Assembly: GCA_020465985.1 (NCBI GenBank)
Contig: JAANYP010002792.1
Coordinates: 679,317-743,316 of the forward strand
Direction of reading: 5' to 3'
Origin: Centrapalus pauciflorus
Taxonomy: Eukaryota; Streptophyta; Magnoliopsida; Asterales; Asteraceae
DNA length: 64,000 bases
A program made the position numbers and the translations under genes. Positions within the stretch are counted from its first letter, which is position 1. The number at the start of each line of letters is the position of its first letter. The notes below the pieces were generated by a model. That model saw nothing but the letters and a program-made list of their open reading frames with translations, was not told the origin of the DNA and ran no database searches. Below, one piece after another: positions 13,910 through 26,756 of this stretch.

Positions 13910-14487
13910 TATTTATTCCATCGTTTCTTTTTTGTTTTAGTTTTTTTTTTTTCTTAATACGAGGGAAAGAGAGCTTCATTCTCTTTTGATGTAAATTCTA
14001 ATAATCTTGTTGTTTTTAGTTTCATATCTGTTGATTGATAAATTTAACTGTGACCGGTTATGAAGATTCTTTACCCTTGACCCTCGTAAATGTAATGGTT
14101 CAGTCTAATTATTGGAAATTTTGTGCAAGATTTGTTAGTTTCTATTTTGATTCATATTTGTTTATTGATATATATAAGATGTAATTTTGTCATCAGTCAC
14201 CAAGATTCTTTACCCTTTAATTGATTCATATTAGTTTACGGAAGATTTGTTGGCTTTTAGTTGAAATCTGAGTTTGATTCAGTTCTTTAATTGCATAGAA
14301 ACTAATATAGTTGAAAACATAGACAATGGAAGCTCCAAGATTTGTTTGTAGGGATCTAAAGTGACACGTCTATCCTTTTTTATATGGTTTTTTTGAGCTT
14401 GTATCGTTGTTTAGTATATTTTATATGGTTTTTCTTTTTAGCTTGTTGGTACGGATGTAAAGTAATATGTATGCTTAGTATATTTTA
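13910..14487. other. Intron-like or intergenic AT-rich DNA
   Basis: Follows the candidate splice donor at 13910. T-rich and compatible with intron sequence, but no acceptor with coding sequence behind it is seen before the MITE at 14488. Confidence 0.3.
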
Positions 14488-14904
14488 AGGAGAATTTCAT
14501 ATGTATCCTTGTAAACTTTAAATATTACGCATATATCCTTACAAAATTCCTTATTACATATATATATCATTCTAAATATTTAAATCTCACGTGTATATCC
14601 AAATGACTATTTTCAATTTATTTTATCATTTAAAAAATTTTTAATACCTAAAGTACCATGTTAAATCCCAACAAAAATTAATTAAAAAATAGATAGAAAT
14701 ATCATTTTTCTAATTAATTTAATAATAAATTAATTAAGAAATGATATTTTATATTTTTTAAAATGATGTAACTAAATTTAAAATAGTCATTTGGATATAT
14801 ACGTGGATTTAAAGGTTTCAAATGATATATATGTAATAATGAAGTTTGTAAGGATATATGCGTAATATTTAAAGTTTACAAGGATATATATGAAATTGTC
14901 CCTG
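14488..14904. mobile_element. Foldback MITE with long inverted repeats
   Basis: About 130-bp arms: ATTTCATATGTATCCTTGTA near 14493 pairs with TACAAGGATATATATGAAAT near 14878, and the pairing continues through ATTACGCATATATCC and ATCCAAATGACTATTT. TATTTTA flanks both sides (14481-14487 and 14905-14911), a possible 7-bp target duplication. No coding capacity. The superfamily is uncertain. Confidence 0.7.
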
Positions 14905-15391
14905 TATTTTATGCCTTGTCAAATACAAATAATCCATGAGAAAATGTTTTATACTTTGATTGCGAAATAGATTTAAGCATGTTAACCTACTATAACAGGT
15001 TCACGAGTGAATTTAAAAGTTTTATGCAGTTTGGAGACTTATCAGGATTATAAAAATGAAATGAAGATTTAATTGAACAATTTTTATACTTTTATGGTTT
15101 TTTGCATAATTTATCCTAAAAATATATTTAAAATTTAGTTAAAATATTTTACTTAACAAGAAGCACATTTATAATATATAAGAATTTGTTATAATTTTTT
15201 TCACGATGATGACGATATTACCGACTAAACATTATTATATCCAGTCCGCTATGCCTGCCAAATTGTCTAAATCTATGAATTTGTTTCAAAATAAAGTCTC
15301 ATTTTAATACACCATGTGCATTTTTATAGTAAAATTTTATCAAGCATTAGGGCCATGGGCTGTGCTTAGCACAGCCGATACCGTACCTAGT

Positions 15392-15940
15392 ATATATATA
15401 TAGGAAGGTTCAATGGAAAATCATCATGCACCTGAAAACTTGTGAAAACCGCACTGCACCACCACAAATGCATCAAATTCCCCGCGTGATGCATCAAATT
15501 TCCCACGTGATGCATCAAAATCCCACATGATGCATCATCTTATTTACAATCTTGCCACCGCTTTTTCCATGAATTGCACCAAATCAGACGATATGCGTAG
15601 GTTTTCATAGTTTTCACGTGCATAGTTGTTTTCTATTGAAACTTTTAAAAGTAATTTTTTTGAAACTTTTTTTCATGAACATGTTTTAATTAACATTACA
15701 CAGATGATATATAAATTGCATAGATTTTGTATAGATAAAACCGAGATGTATCATGAATTGAACGATTAATATGGAATGCATCAATATGTCCACCATGATT
15801 TTTGAATTTGTGTAAGTTTAACTAAATTTGGAAGTGTATTAATTGAATTTATTTTTGGCATTTACTATTTAATCATTTGTTTAAATATTAATTTTAATGA
15901 GGTATGAACATTCTCCAAAATGCACTTCCATGTTTGTTTT
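15392..15940 (+). mobile_element. Chimeric cluster of family A, D and B pieces
   Basis: Bases 15392-15640 are a family A copy (GGTTCAATGGAAAATC to a decayed inverted end). At 15641 the sequence passes into an interior piece of the family D copy seen at 49037 (CATGAACATGTTTTAATTAA). From about 15735 it resembles the right interior of element B (compare TGAGGTATGAACATTCTCC with 7770-7790). Three families are joined with no TA tract left between them. Confidence 0.55.
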
Positions 15941-15944
15941 GCTG

Positions 15945-16925
15945 CAGCGTTTTGATACCTAATAATCGGATTATTGCTGTAACAAAAAGTGCTGTTGAAA
16001 GTTTAGTGTTTGGATTTGCTTATGTTGTTGGTTATCATAATTATCAAATAATCAGTTTTTAAGTGTTTGGATTTGCGTTTAAAATTTGTAAAATTACCAA
16101 AAAGGACATTTGTATATTATTATGAATTTTCTTAATTTAATAAGTATTTTAGCTTTTAATATAATATTTTTTATTTATAATTATTCATCAATAAACATTT
16201 TGATAAGTTTTTCATCAAAAAAATAAAATTTTAAATATAATAATTTATAAATTGAATTCTAAGCCAGTAAAAGTACGATTTAAAAAACAAAAAAATTATA
16301 AGTACAATTCAAATATTCAAGTTTTTATTATCATCACACACACCCATTTTGTTCCTAAAATATGTATTCCATTTCATCTCCTTACCGTTATTTATTTATC
16401 GGTCCTACTATACGTTGTATTAAGTGACCTCAGAAAAAATTCCATAAATCAATTCATTTGTTGTCGGTCGTTCAGCTCTATCGTCACTTTTATCTTTTTT
16501 TTGGGGGGACATTTTGTTTAATTTTGGTATGTTCTCTGTTAGCCATTTTACTCTCCGTTGATCAATTATTTATTAAAATAAAGCGGGAGCTTATCAATAG
16601 ATGGATTTCATTTCAATGTAGAAACTGAATAGTTTGGTGCTGCGTGAATGAAAAAGCCAGGAGCCTGGAGGCGTGATGAAGAAGACGAAGCTGCTGGACA
16701 CAAGGGATATTTATTAGGTTTGTTTAGGTTAAAAATGAGGGTAAAATTGTCAATTCACAATTAAATTTAATTGTTGTATCTCCACAGCAACAATAATAAC
16801 CTAGCTACCGCAAAGGCGCAAATAAGCACTTATTAAGAATTGCTATCCAAACACTTCAAACTGCTTATTTGTGGTATTGTAACGTAATAATCAAATAAAC
16901 AGCCTTAATAAGCAAAACCAAACCC
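15945..16925. mobile_element. Possible degenerate inverted-repeat element
   Basis: GATTATTGCTGTAACAAAAA near 15968 and AGTGTTTGGAT near 16004 have weak inverted counterparts at 16840-16905 (ATCCAAACACTTCAAAC and TTGTAACGTAATAATC). It resembles a decayed hAT-type element of about 1 kb. Ends and target duplication are not fixed. Confidence 0.35.
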
Positions 16926-19043
16926 CCTCAAAACATTGTAGACAAGTATCGATAACTTTGACATTACGATATAAACACTATTTTAGTGAGTCGGTTACAA
17001 AGTTTCTGCACATTGTTTTAAATTAAAAAAACATGATGGAAAAGACATTTCGTCTTTTAAACAAAAAAAAAAAACTCAAGCATAACACTTCGTTTGTAAT
17101 GGTTCCTAAGCAGTTGAAGATTCCTTTAATTTTCAGAGATTCTATGGATGAACAAAAATACATGAAGTTAGATCCCTCTCAAGTCTCAACTTAATTACTT
17201 TTATAAAATTGGTGTCAACACATATATACTAGCTTGCAATCAAATTTAGTGATATATATATATGGTTGGCTTCTTGGGAACTAATTAAGTCACCAAAACT
17301 AATCAAAGTAGCGAGTATAAGTCAATATATCATGTTAAAATTTCAAGAAATGGCAAGTCAAAAACAACGTACTATTAAAAAGAAAAATATATTTGAAGTA
17401 AAAAGTGAAGAACCAACCAAGAATAAAGAAGATACTGAAGTGAGAAGTAAAGAAATAATAGATAGCGCAAACCCCAACCAAATGATCATTTGCTATAAAA
17501 ATCAATCATTATATGGATGACCCTAGAAATGGTCAATCTATGAATCTTTTATTACTATATATATATTTCAGTGATGAACACAATTAATGAGTTTGAATTG
17601 TAGAGCTAGAGCATAACTTATACCTCGCTCATGGATATGTTCGAGGAATTAATGGTGTTATTTGTCGTCATATATGCCACAACACAATTCAGGACACATC
17701 ATGGTGCTACCTCTACCTCGAGTCACTCATAAGTACGTACTCATGGTTGGTAGAATGGAGTAAAAAGACACCAACCTAAAATTTCAATAATATATACATA
17801 TTTAGTGTGATAAATCTTTTAAAAGCATTTAAATGAGAAATATGAAAGTTAATTACCGAAATTAAGAAAATAATAGACTAAATCGATAAAATAGACAAGT
17901 CTTTCGTTTTAGTTAATTTGATGATTATAACATCGTAAACGAGTTCCTACTACTTGGCGTTCGTACGTAACTTAAACCGGAATTAGAAATATCTGAAATT
18001 TTTGTCACCTTTGGGAGACATCGGGTACACCCCTTCCACTACCATGCATCTACATCTACTTACCATATTCATCATCTTCTTTGAAGCCATGAAACTCCAT
18101 TAATGGAGATTTTGAAAATATAAACTAAAATTGCATTACACACTCAATGGTAATAAATTAAGTTTAAATCCTACAATCTGAAAATAATCCTTATCTCTCA
18201 TTTTAGTCTTTTCTTTACGAAGCTTAAACTTCATTAATGGAGTTTGAGGTTTTAATGGGTGTTGTTTAAATTAATCAAGAACATAGAATTTGAAATTGAA
18301 AATAGGAGTGGGGAGGGAATCCCCGTCGTATTCAAACCAGCAGAAGGGCGGCGCCACCACCACCGCCGGAGGCTGCCGGCCGTCTTTCTTCTCTCTCGCC
18401 CACGCTCTGTATGACTGACTGCATGCCGGCTGGCCTGCTGCGCCGCCTATTCTGTTACGTTTTTATATTATTATTATTATATATATATATATAATAATTA
18501 TATGAATAGCTCGCTCTTAAACCTTAATTTGTTGATATAAGTTTTTCCTTTCCTTTCCTTTTATTAATTTTGATTTATTTATTATTGTACAGATAACAAC
18601 CTACTTTAAATATGTGATTAATGGATAGTGTGCAAAGTTAAGCTATCATTCTAAAACCTTATATCTCTTTGTTTTGACAAGCTTTTGGTGCAACCAAACC
18701 ATTCTTAGAGGCAAATGTCTATTTCAAAGAGTTAGGTTAGGTGATAACATTAAGATATATTCAAACTCATTGTTGGAAGGAAACTTGTTGAGCTATTAAC
18801 TCTTGTAAATGCACTCATGTGAGAGTTGTTTAACTAGTAATTAACAACTCTAAATGTACCTCATACATGTTTGCTTGAAGATGAGGTCGGTCAAAACTAG
18901 ATAAAAGAGTCTATTGTATCTTACTTTAAAAATATGTTAAGATGACTCAATCTATAATATGGTTAAAAACCTTTTCTAATGTTTGAATGTATAAAATATC
19001 AGTTCAATTATTAAATATAAATTCTATTTTACTTTTTTTTTTT
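16926..19043. other. Region without a supported gene
   Basis: AT-rich. The 84-residue ORF at 17266-17520 is lysine-rich low complexity and not called. A sharp GC-rich island lies at 18315-18455, listed separately. Confidence 0.4.
18315..18455. other. GC-rich island in AT-rich surroundings
   Basis: About 140 bases rich in GCCGCC, CCGGCC and GGCGGC words (for example GGCGGCGCCACCACCACC), bounded by ordinary AT-rich DNA. No long ORF and no TE ends. It could be a relic of an exon, rDNA-like sequence or a promoter; I cannot decide. Confidence 0.5.
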
Positions 19044-19048
19044 TAGTA

Positions 19049-19260
19049 AATTACAGAAATGATCCATGCGGTTTATCTAAAATTATGAAAATGATCCCTC
19101 AACTTTCAAAGTTGCATAAATGGTCCCTAAATTAACAGTTTACTTTCATTTTTGGTCCATTATCCGTTAGTCAACCGTTAAATTTTTTGAAATGTCATTT
19201 TTACCCTTTTGAGTCTGGTCCCTCAAGTTTGCGATTAATTACGTATATGATCCTTGATGA
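19049..19260 (+). repeat. Left arm of a long inverted-repeat pair
   Basis: Starts GTAAATTACAGAAATGATCC and continues with GTTGCATAAATGGTCCCTAA and TCCGTTAGTCAACCGTTAA. The reverse complement occurs at 30600-30812 with about 200 bases of diverged match. Possible terminal arm of an older, larger element. Confidence 0.55.
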
Positions 19261-19829
19261 TAATTTAAAAGCTTTTGTTTTATTATTAATTTTCCTTTAT
19301 TATTTCATTACATTTTTAGTAACATTATTAATTTTTAACCTATGGTATTAATCAATTTCTATAAACTTGAAGTGTAGAAATCGTTTAATTTTAAGTATAT
19401 ATTAATCAATTTTATTAATTTGAAGTGCATAAATCCTTTATATTTATATGTGTATTTTATATATTACGAACAATTTTTAATTGTAAAAGTTGATTTGTTA
19501 TTCTAATAATAATAATACTTGTTGTTGTTTCAACTTTGATTTTAACACAGGTTAAATGTTAAATGTAAATTTTTTTTGAATTTTTAACCAATATTAATGT
19601 GTTTTTATTTAAGTTTTATAAGATTTGTGTTTGGATATCGATTTCAATGATTTTGAATATTTTCGATAAAAAAATGAGTGTTTTTTCTAAATTTGTTGGA
19701 TTTGTAAAAGGGTACCGACTTTATTAGATTTTAGATTAATGTCTAAATGATTTGTGAATTGGTTTTGATCTTATTATCTTTTTGGTCAACGATGTCAAGA
19801 TTCATGACTTTTCGATCGAGTTCATAATG

Positions 19830-20018
19830 ACACATTGTCCGTTCGTTCGGATTATTAAAAATCTAATTGATTGACGTGTTCCCTAACAAAAAAATAAAAA
19901 ATCTGGTCGATTTTCAACATATGGTGTTTGCTAAAGTGAGCAAAAACCAAGCCGAAAAAACAAAAAAACAAAAAAAACAAACTGGGAACCCAAAAAATCA
20001 AACGGGATCGATTTTTAA

Positions 20019-20026
<8 letters not shown>
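19830..20026 (+). repeat. About 200-bp repeat G, copy 1, ending at a TA tract
   Basis: Nearly identical to 33640-33836, from CATTGTCC.TTCGTTCGGAT to ATCAAACGGGATCGATTT. Both copies end directly at a (TA)n tract. No ORF is conserved between the copies beyond chance. Confidence 0.85.
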
Positions 20027-20055
<29 letters not shown>

Positions 20056-20059
<4 letters not shown>

Positions 20060-20323
20060 CAGATCAATGGGGTACCATGTTAGACTGGGGAACCGGAGTC
20101 CACCCATGTTTGATTATAAGTTTAAAAGGGTAATATAGTTAATTAGATTTATATTAAATAATAGATGACAACTAATAATATAATAGTTCCCTTAATTATA
20201 GGGATTTACTTCCATAAAAAATCTATAATAAATTTCAAAATGAGTTTTAATGAACATGTTCAATTGGATTCGGCAATGGGTATTAGTGAACATGTTCAAT
20301 CGGATTCGACAACGGGTTTTAGT
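20056..20323 (+). mobile_element. (TA)n-anchored element E copy 1, left part
   Basis: Starts AGATCAATGGGGTACCATG after a TA tract (20023-20055). It contains two 36-bp units with the GAACATGTTC palindrome (20252 and 20288). It is interrupted at 20324 by LTR element 1 and resumes at 29484. The last five bases, TTAGT, are the target duplication. Confidence 0.85.
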
Positions 20324-21557
20324 TGTGACACCCCTCACTTTCCATACTATAACAATACCCTATATAGCATGGTATGTGGAGCGGAGTCAAATTCATCATA
20401 CAATGGATCGACTCGTGGCGAAAGTACATAACAACTATTATTCTTCAACAGTGTTTTAGTACAACTTATTCAAACAAAATACATAATACATAATTCGGAA
20501 ATTAAAACATTGACAAATTATTCATAAACTTTCTCTTTTCCCTTGCCATTTGAGGTTCCTTCCTCAGTACCTGAGTATAAACATGTAAGGGTGAGCGACA
20601 ACGCCCAGCAAGTACTAATCACCCTGGTTGGAATAATGTGATTTAAAAATAATTTATAACTGGTAAGAAAATGTATAAAAATAACATTTTTGTGAAAATA
20701 TATTTTCCGTGAAGTTAATACAGCGGCTGACAACTGAAAGCTGTGAAGAAATCATGATACAAGGAAATTGATTTCTTCATTTCATACCCGAGTTAAATGG
20801 GTACGTTTGTGAATGAAATTAATTGCTACTATTTTCATAAAAACTTTCCATCCTTTATCGTTATAAAATTTACTGGTATATTATTACCCGGATAAATCAC
20901 AGAGAAATATCATTCGTGCCATCTCAAAAGGCTTCGCCATTTTGGCGTCATTATGTTGCCATCTCAAAAGGCTATATCATTATTATAATATTACCAGTAT
21001 CCTTACATTGATATTCACGAAGTCATACCAACAACGATTATGCAAAAATTATATAACTTTAAATAAATAACGTCACAGTTCCAATATCATAAAAATACTG
21101 AATTACGACATAAATCATATAAACATCGCAGAGTCGAATATAATGATTCAGCATCATGAATAGAATAATAGGCTCAAAGTGGAAGTGATTAGAAACTTAC
21201 AGTAGTCCAGAAACGGTTATAAGAATTTCATAAGAGAGAAGTAGAAAAATACTCAAAATACGACTCTTTGTTTAATAGTGATATTTATGAGTATTGGTAC
21301 GATTTTCATTCGAAGGAAAGGCGTCAATTTATAGCCTCAATATTTCGACAGTTTACGTATTTCACGCGTATGTAGACAAACTACCGACGCTCGTTGTCAG
21401 TCGAAACGCTTCCTACCGACACTTTCAATTCATTTTACCTCTTTGTGTAATAATGCATATTTATAAAATATACCCTTAATCTATCATATATTTACATATA
21501 ACACCCCTCGTCTATTATAAATTTTATTTAACACCTCTTTATGAATATAATTATTTT
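20324..21557 (-). repeat. 3' LTR of element 1, lacking its first bases
   Basis: Matches 28179-29412 of the 5' LTR. Its first 71 or so bases in the sense of transcription (TGTAACATCCTG onward) and the polypurine tract are gone. The pol frame runs straight into the LTR and ends at a TAA created at the junction (21556-21558). Confidence 0.9.
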
Positions 21558-23421
21558 AATTTGGATAGCGTTTCTTCATGTCAGCTTCTGGTTCCCAAGT
21601 GGCTTCTGACCCTTTATGATGTTTCCATTGGACTTTTACAATTGGAATTTCTTTGTTTCGTAACACTTTGATCTTCTTATCAAGGATAGCTTCAGGTTCT
21701 TCCACATATGCTAGTTTTTCGTTTACTTGTACATCTTTATATGTAACCTTTTTCACTTCATCGGACAAACACTTACGAAGATTTGACACGTGGAACGCAT
21801 TATGCAGGTTTCCTAGTTCTGGGGGTAATTCTAGACGATAAGCTACGTTGCCAATTCGCTCCGTGATTGCAAACGGCCCAATAAACCTAGGACTCGGCTT
21901 CCCTCTTTTTCTAAACCTTACAATTCCTTTCCAAGGGGATACCTTCAAGAAAACGCGATCGCCTGGGTGGAACACTACTGTTCTCCTTTTCTTATCAGCA
22001 TAACTCTTTTGACGACTCTGAGCTGTTTTCAAACGTTCTCTAATTTGGTCTACCTTGGTCGCTGTTTCTTGTATTAACTCAGGGCCCAATTGTCTTCTTT
22101 CACCAACCTCATACCAACACAATGGTGTCCGACATTTTCGTCCGTATAATGCTTCATATGGTGCTGCTTGTATGCTGGAATGATAACTATTATTATAAGC
22201 TAATTCAACCAATGGCAGATGTTCGTCCCAATTCCCTCCAAAATCTATTACACAAGTTCGCAGCATATCTTCTAATGTTTGAATTGTGCGTTCACTTTGT
22301 CCATCCGTCTGAGGATGGTAAGCAGTGCTCATTTTTATCTGGGTACCTAACTCTCGTTGAAAGATCCTCCAGAACTTTGAGGTGAATCGACTATCACGAT
22401 CTGACACTATAGATACTGGTACTCCATGTAAGGACACAATCTCCATTATGTATATTCGTGCTAGTTTGTCTAAAGGAAATGTCTCTTTAATGGGTAAAAA
22501 GTGGGCTGACTTGGTTAGACGGTCAACTATTACCCATATGGCATCATGTCCTTTCTGGGTTTTCGGAAGCTTAGTCACAAAGTCCATTGTGATGTGATCC
22601 CATTTCCACTCTGGAATTTCGAGTGGTTGTAAGTCTCCATAAGGCTTTTGATGTTCAGCTTTAACCTGTTGACAAGTTAAACACTTTTCTACCCACTTTC
22701 CAACATCTCTTTTCATTGCTGGCCACCAATAGTTATTTTTCAAATCTCTATACATTTTCACACTGCCTGGATGTACTGAATACCTTGTATTGTGTGCTTC
22801 AGCCAATACATGGTTTCGTAATCCTCCTATTGATGGAATCCAAACTCTTCCCTCAAAGCATAATATCCCCCTCCCGTCCATGGTTAGCTGCTTCTCATAA
22901 CCTTTTATTCTTTCTGCACATTGTTTACTTTCCTTGGGGACTTCCTGTTTTTTCTCTTTGACTTGATCTAGGAAATCAAGACGTACTTCCATGATACACA
23001 ACTTGACCATTGTAGCTCTTCCACTTGTTTTTCGACTTAGCGCATCAGCTACTACATTAGCTTTTCCTGGATGGTATAATATTTCACAGTCATAATCTTT
23101 TAGTAATTCCAACCATCTCCTTTGTCTCATATTCAATTCCTTCTGAGTGAATATGTATTTCAAGCTTTTGTGGTCTGTATAAATTTCACATTTTTCTCCG
23201 TACAAATAGTGACGCCATAACTTTAATGCAAACACCACAGCTGCCAACTCTAAATCATGTGTTGGGTATTTTTTCTCATGTACTTTGAGTTGTCGGGATG
23301 CGTAAGCTATCACTTTGCCATGTTGCATCAAAACACATCCTAATCCATTTAGGGATGCATCACTATACACGACAAATCCACCTCTTCCCTCCGGTAGAGA
23401 TAAAATAGGTGCACTCACCAA
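21556..23421 (-). pseudogene. Element 1 pol, RNase H - integrase - chromodomain part
   Basis: Open for 621 residues. RNase H has YSDASLNGLGCVL and TDHKSLKYI. Integrase has a zinc-binding H-H-C-C region (HNTRYSVHPG ... CLTCQQVK) and the D, D, E motifs in HITMDFV, VSDRDSRF and DGQSERT. The C-terminal chromodomain (VQWKHHKGSEATWEPEADM) marks chromoviruses. The last residues before the normal end are lost at the deletion junction with the LTR. A frameshift near 23425 separates this part from the RT region. Confidence 0.92.
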
Positions 23422-24848
23422 TTTCTTCTTTCATCTGAAATGCTTCCTCTCTCGCTTCATTCCATTCATATTTAGCACTCTTTCGTGTTAATGATGTAAG
23501 CGGTGCGGCAATCTTGGAGAAGTATTGTATGAATCTTCTATAATAACCTGCCAAGCCTAGAAAGCTACGAACTTCTGTTGGAGTTCACGGTTTTTCCCAT
23601 TTGGTTATTGCTTCTACCTTTCCAGGATCAACTTTAATACCTTCATGACTTACTACATGTCCCAAAAATTGCACCTCTTTCAACCAAAACTCACATTTCG
23701 AGAACTTTGCATAAAGTTTTTCTTTCTTTAAAAGTTCCAATATGATCCTGAGATGCCGGGAATGCTCTTCTTCAGATTTGGAATAAATGAGAATATCATC
23801 TATAAAGACGATCACAAACTTATCCAAATAAGGTTTACAGACTCGATTCATTAAGTCCATAAAAGCTGCAGGTGCATTGGTCAAACCAAACGGCATAACT
23901 AAAAATTCATAATGTCCATACCTTGTCCTCAATGTCGTTTTTGGTATGTCAGATTCTTTGACTTTCAATTGATGATACCCTGACCTTAGATCAATCTTTG
24001 AAAAATGGCTAGCTCCTTGAAGTTGATCAAAAAGGTCATCAATTCTTGGGAGTGGATACTTGTTTTTGATAGTGACTTTATTCAATTCCCTATAATCAAT
24101 GCACAACCTCATTGACCCATCCTTTTTCTTTACAAATAGTACTGGAGCTCCCCAAAGTGAGACACTTGGCCTAATGAATCCTTTATCTAATAGCTCCTGG
24201 AGTTGGTTTTTCAATTCATTCATTTCCATAGGGGCCAATCGATATGGGGCCTTGGATAGAGGGGCTGTTCCAGGTACTAAATCAATGGCAAACTCTACTT
24301 GCCGATCGGGAGGTAACCCAGGTAAATCTTCTGGAAACACTTCAGGAAAATCTCGAACAACGAGAATGTCATTGAGATTTGAGCATTTCTTTCCTTTCTC
24401 AATAACATGAGCCAAGTAAGCTATGCATCCTTTACGAAGACATTTTCGGGCTTGAATCGAGGTTAGAAAGTTAGATGATGTCAGGTTTTGTTCTCCCCGG
24501 AAAATTACTTCTTTTCCTTCAGGTGTGTAAAATTTAACAGACTTGGTCTTGCAAAGAATTGATGCGTTATTTTTGGACATCCAATCCATACCAATGATAA
24601 TATCAAATTCTCCTAACGGCATTGGAATTAGGTCAATAGGTAACTTATTCCCTTCGACTTCTATGTCACAGTCAGGACACCATTTATTCAAATATATTCG
24701 TTCATTGTTGGCTATTTCTACCTCTATCCCTAATTTCATATGCACAACAGGTAATGATAATGTCTCACATAGACGACGGGATATGAATGATCTAGATGCA
24801 CCCGAATCGAACAATACTTTAGCGTAAGCTGAGTTTATTATGAGTGTA
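23422..24848 (-). pseudogene. Element 1 pol, protease - reverse transcriptase part
   Basis: Aspartic protease FDSGASRSFIS at the N-terminal edge, then RT with KIDLRSGYHQLK, MPFGLTNAPAAF and the catalytic FIDDILIYS. An in-frame TGA at 23585-23587 interrupts the connection to RNase H; it looks like a CGA-to-TGA transition. The same frame resumes with SFLGLAGYYRRFI before the frameshift near 23425. Confidence 0.92.
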
Positions 24849-24856
24849 CCTGAGAC

Positions 24857-25362
24857 TAGGGGTGTTCAAAAGAAACCGGAAAACCGAAAAACCGAGCCGG
24901 ACCGGTCAATCCGAAACCGAAAAAACCGAATCCGAAAAAACCGACATATGACGGACCGGTTACAGTTTTCATTTTTAATAAACCGCGGGTAACCGAACCG
25001 AACCGAACATAAACATATCACAAATATTTACATATAAATAGATAAATTACAAGCTAACATATTATATTTATAGTTTCATTTTTAATTAAATATTTGTTTG
25101 TTTAAGTAGTTTTATGAAACTTTTAATGTAATTGATATATTTATTACGAATAAACTTAATTTTAAGGAACAATAAAAGTTTAAAAATTTATATTTCTATA
25201 CTTTTATTATTTATAAATAGATAACAACTATCCGAAACTATCCGCAAACCGAACCGCATATAACCGAAACTGAAACCGAACCGTAAAGCGGGTAACCGAA
25301 ACCGAAAATACGGTTCACACTTTTGCTACTAACCGAACCGAACCGGTCCATGAACAGCCCTA
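24857..25362. mobile_element. hAT-type MITE inside element 1
   Basis: A 506-bp insertion with ends TAGGGGTGTTCA and TGAACAGCCCTA and an 8-bp target duplication, CCTGAGAC, at 24849-24856 and 25363-25370. Subterminal regions are rich in AACCGAACCG and AAACCGAAAC words. Removing the insertion and one duplication (514 bp) puts the zinc-knuckle part of gag in frame with pol, which proves it is secondary. Confidence 0.92.
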
Positions 25363-25922
25363 CCTGAGACAACATCATTGATTTCTCTAGCCTTCTGTGC
25401 AGTCATCTGAAATGCTCTTCCAGTGGTCTTGTTTGATATTCGATTTTCTTTCACAGTGGTGGTCCCTGTATGTGTTTTCTTTGTTGCTCCCCCTTTTGTG
25501 TCAGTTCGTTGGGGACAGTCAGGTGCTAAATGGTTAGGATCTTGACAAATAAAACACCTACGATTTTTCACGAGACAGTCGCGGGTTTTATGACCCATTC
25601 TTCCACACGTAAAACAAGCACCTGTATTTGCCAGACATGGCTTATCACCATGAAACTTCCCACAATTATCACAAGCTTTTCCCTTTTTGTCAATGCCGTA
25701 TCGATTACCCGATCCTGCATTATGGAATCGAAATGCATTGTTCTCATGAGTCTTTCCTTTAAACTTCTTGTTTTCTGGATGCCGTGTTTTCTCTTCTTCC
25801 CATTTCCTCTTGTCAACCCTTCCTTCGTCTTTCTTTCTTCCATACTCTCTCTCAGCCACCAATGCTGCTTCTACTGCTTCACGATAAGTTCTTGGTTGAG
25901 TCATTGCTGTCGGCTCCCTGAT
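25363..25922 (-). pseudogene. Element 1 gag C-terminal part with zinc knuckles
   Basis: The frame runs through MTQPRTYREAVEAALVAERE and a basic stretch to cysteine-rich modules: CDNCGKFHGDKPC, CFTCGRMGHKTRDC and CFICQDPNHLAPDC. The last two are CCHC-type. It is followed by the linker to protease, where the MITE has inserted. It is out of frame with the N-terminal gag part. Confidence 0.88.
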
Positions 25923-26584
25923 GGTGGTTTTAATCCGACAACAAACCTTTTTGCTTTTAGCATTTCAGTGGCTACAAGGTAGGTAGCAAAGCGAGACATT
26001 TCAGTAAATCTATTGGCATATTCCGTAACAGTTTGAGTGCCTTGTTTCAGATTCAGAAATTGTTCTTCAAGAGCATCTAGCAGACCTTGAGAACAATATT
26101 CATCCAGAAAGTACCTCTTAAATTCTTCCCACATGACATTTTCTATGTCTCCCATACCAATTGTTTCCATTAACATTTCCCACCAATGGATGGCTGTTCC
26201 CCGCAGCATCATGGTGGCATAAACTACTTTCCTATTATCCCCACACCTACTTATGCGAAAGATGTTCTCCATTACTTTTATCCAGTTTGTCGATTTAATT
26301 GGATCAGCTTCTCCATTAAATTCTGGAGGGTTAGCACTTACAAATTCCTTGTATGTGCACTCTCTTTCTCCCGTAGAATTATTGGGTCTTTGACGAAACC
26401 CTTGTTCTTCTAGTATACCAGGTACGACAGCCCGTAACATCCGAGCAAATTCTTGGGATAGGTTTGGTTCTGATTCGTTGTTAGTGACCCGAGGTCTGGT
26501 TCTTGGTCTGCCTCTTCGGCCTGCTGCAGGTGGGGTGATCATAGGAATTGGTTCAGGAGACTCCTCTCTTCTAGACGGTGCCAT
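25901..26584 (-). pseudogene. Element 1 gag N-terminal part
   Basis: The retrotransposon gag domain is seen in YKEFVSANPPEFNGEADP, TNWIKVMENIF and ATMMLRGTAIHWWEML, typical of plant Ty3/gypsy capsid. It starts MAPSRREESPEP after a 172-bp gap from the extra ORF upstream. The frame is lost after VGLKPP, near 25920, and ends at a chance TGA at 25901. Confidence 0.9.
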
Positions 26585-26756
26585 TGTCTGAAATTTTTTT
26601 TTTATTAGAATATTTTAACTTCATATTCTAAGTTAGTAACTATTTACAATAGTCAAATTGAGCATTATGTACTTGATCACAATGATTATTTTAACTAGAA
26701 ATCGTTTATTCATTTCATAGAGAATTTCTTATTCGTAGAAAAAGTACATAACACTT

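Noticed and set aside
16252..16521. 89-residue ORF
   Set aside because: Lies inside a probable degenerate element; composition not gene-like.
17266..17520. 84-residue ORF
   Set aside because: Lysine- and glutamate-rich low complexity, no homology recognised, no gene structure around it.
20518..21479. Small ORFs within element 1 LTRs (repeated at 28373-29334)
   Set aside because: Present only because the LTR is duplicated; no recognisable content.
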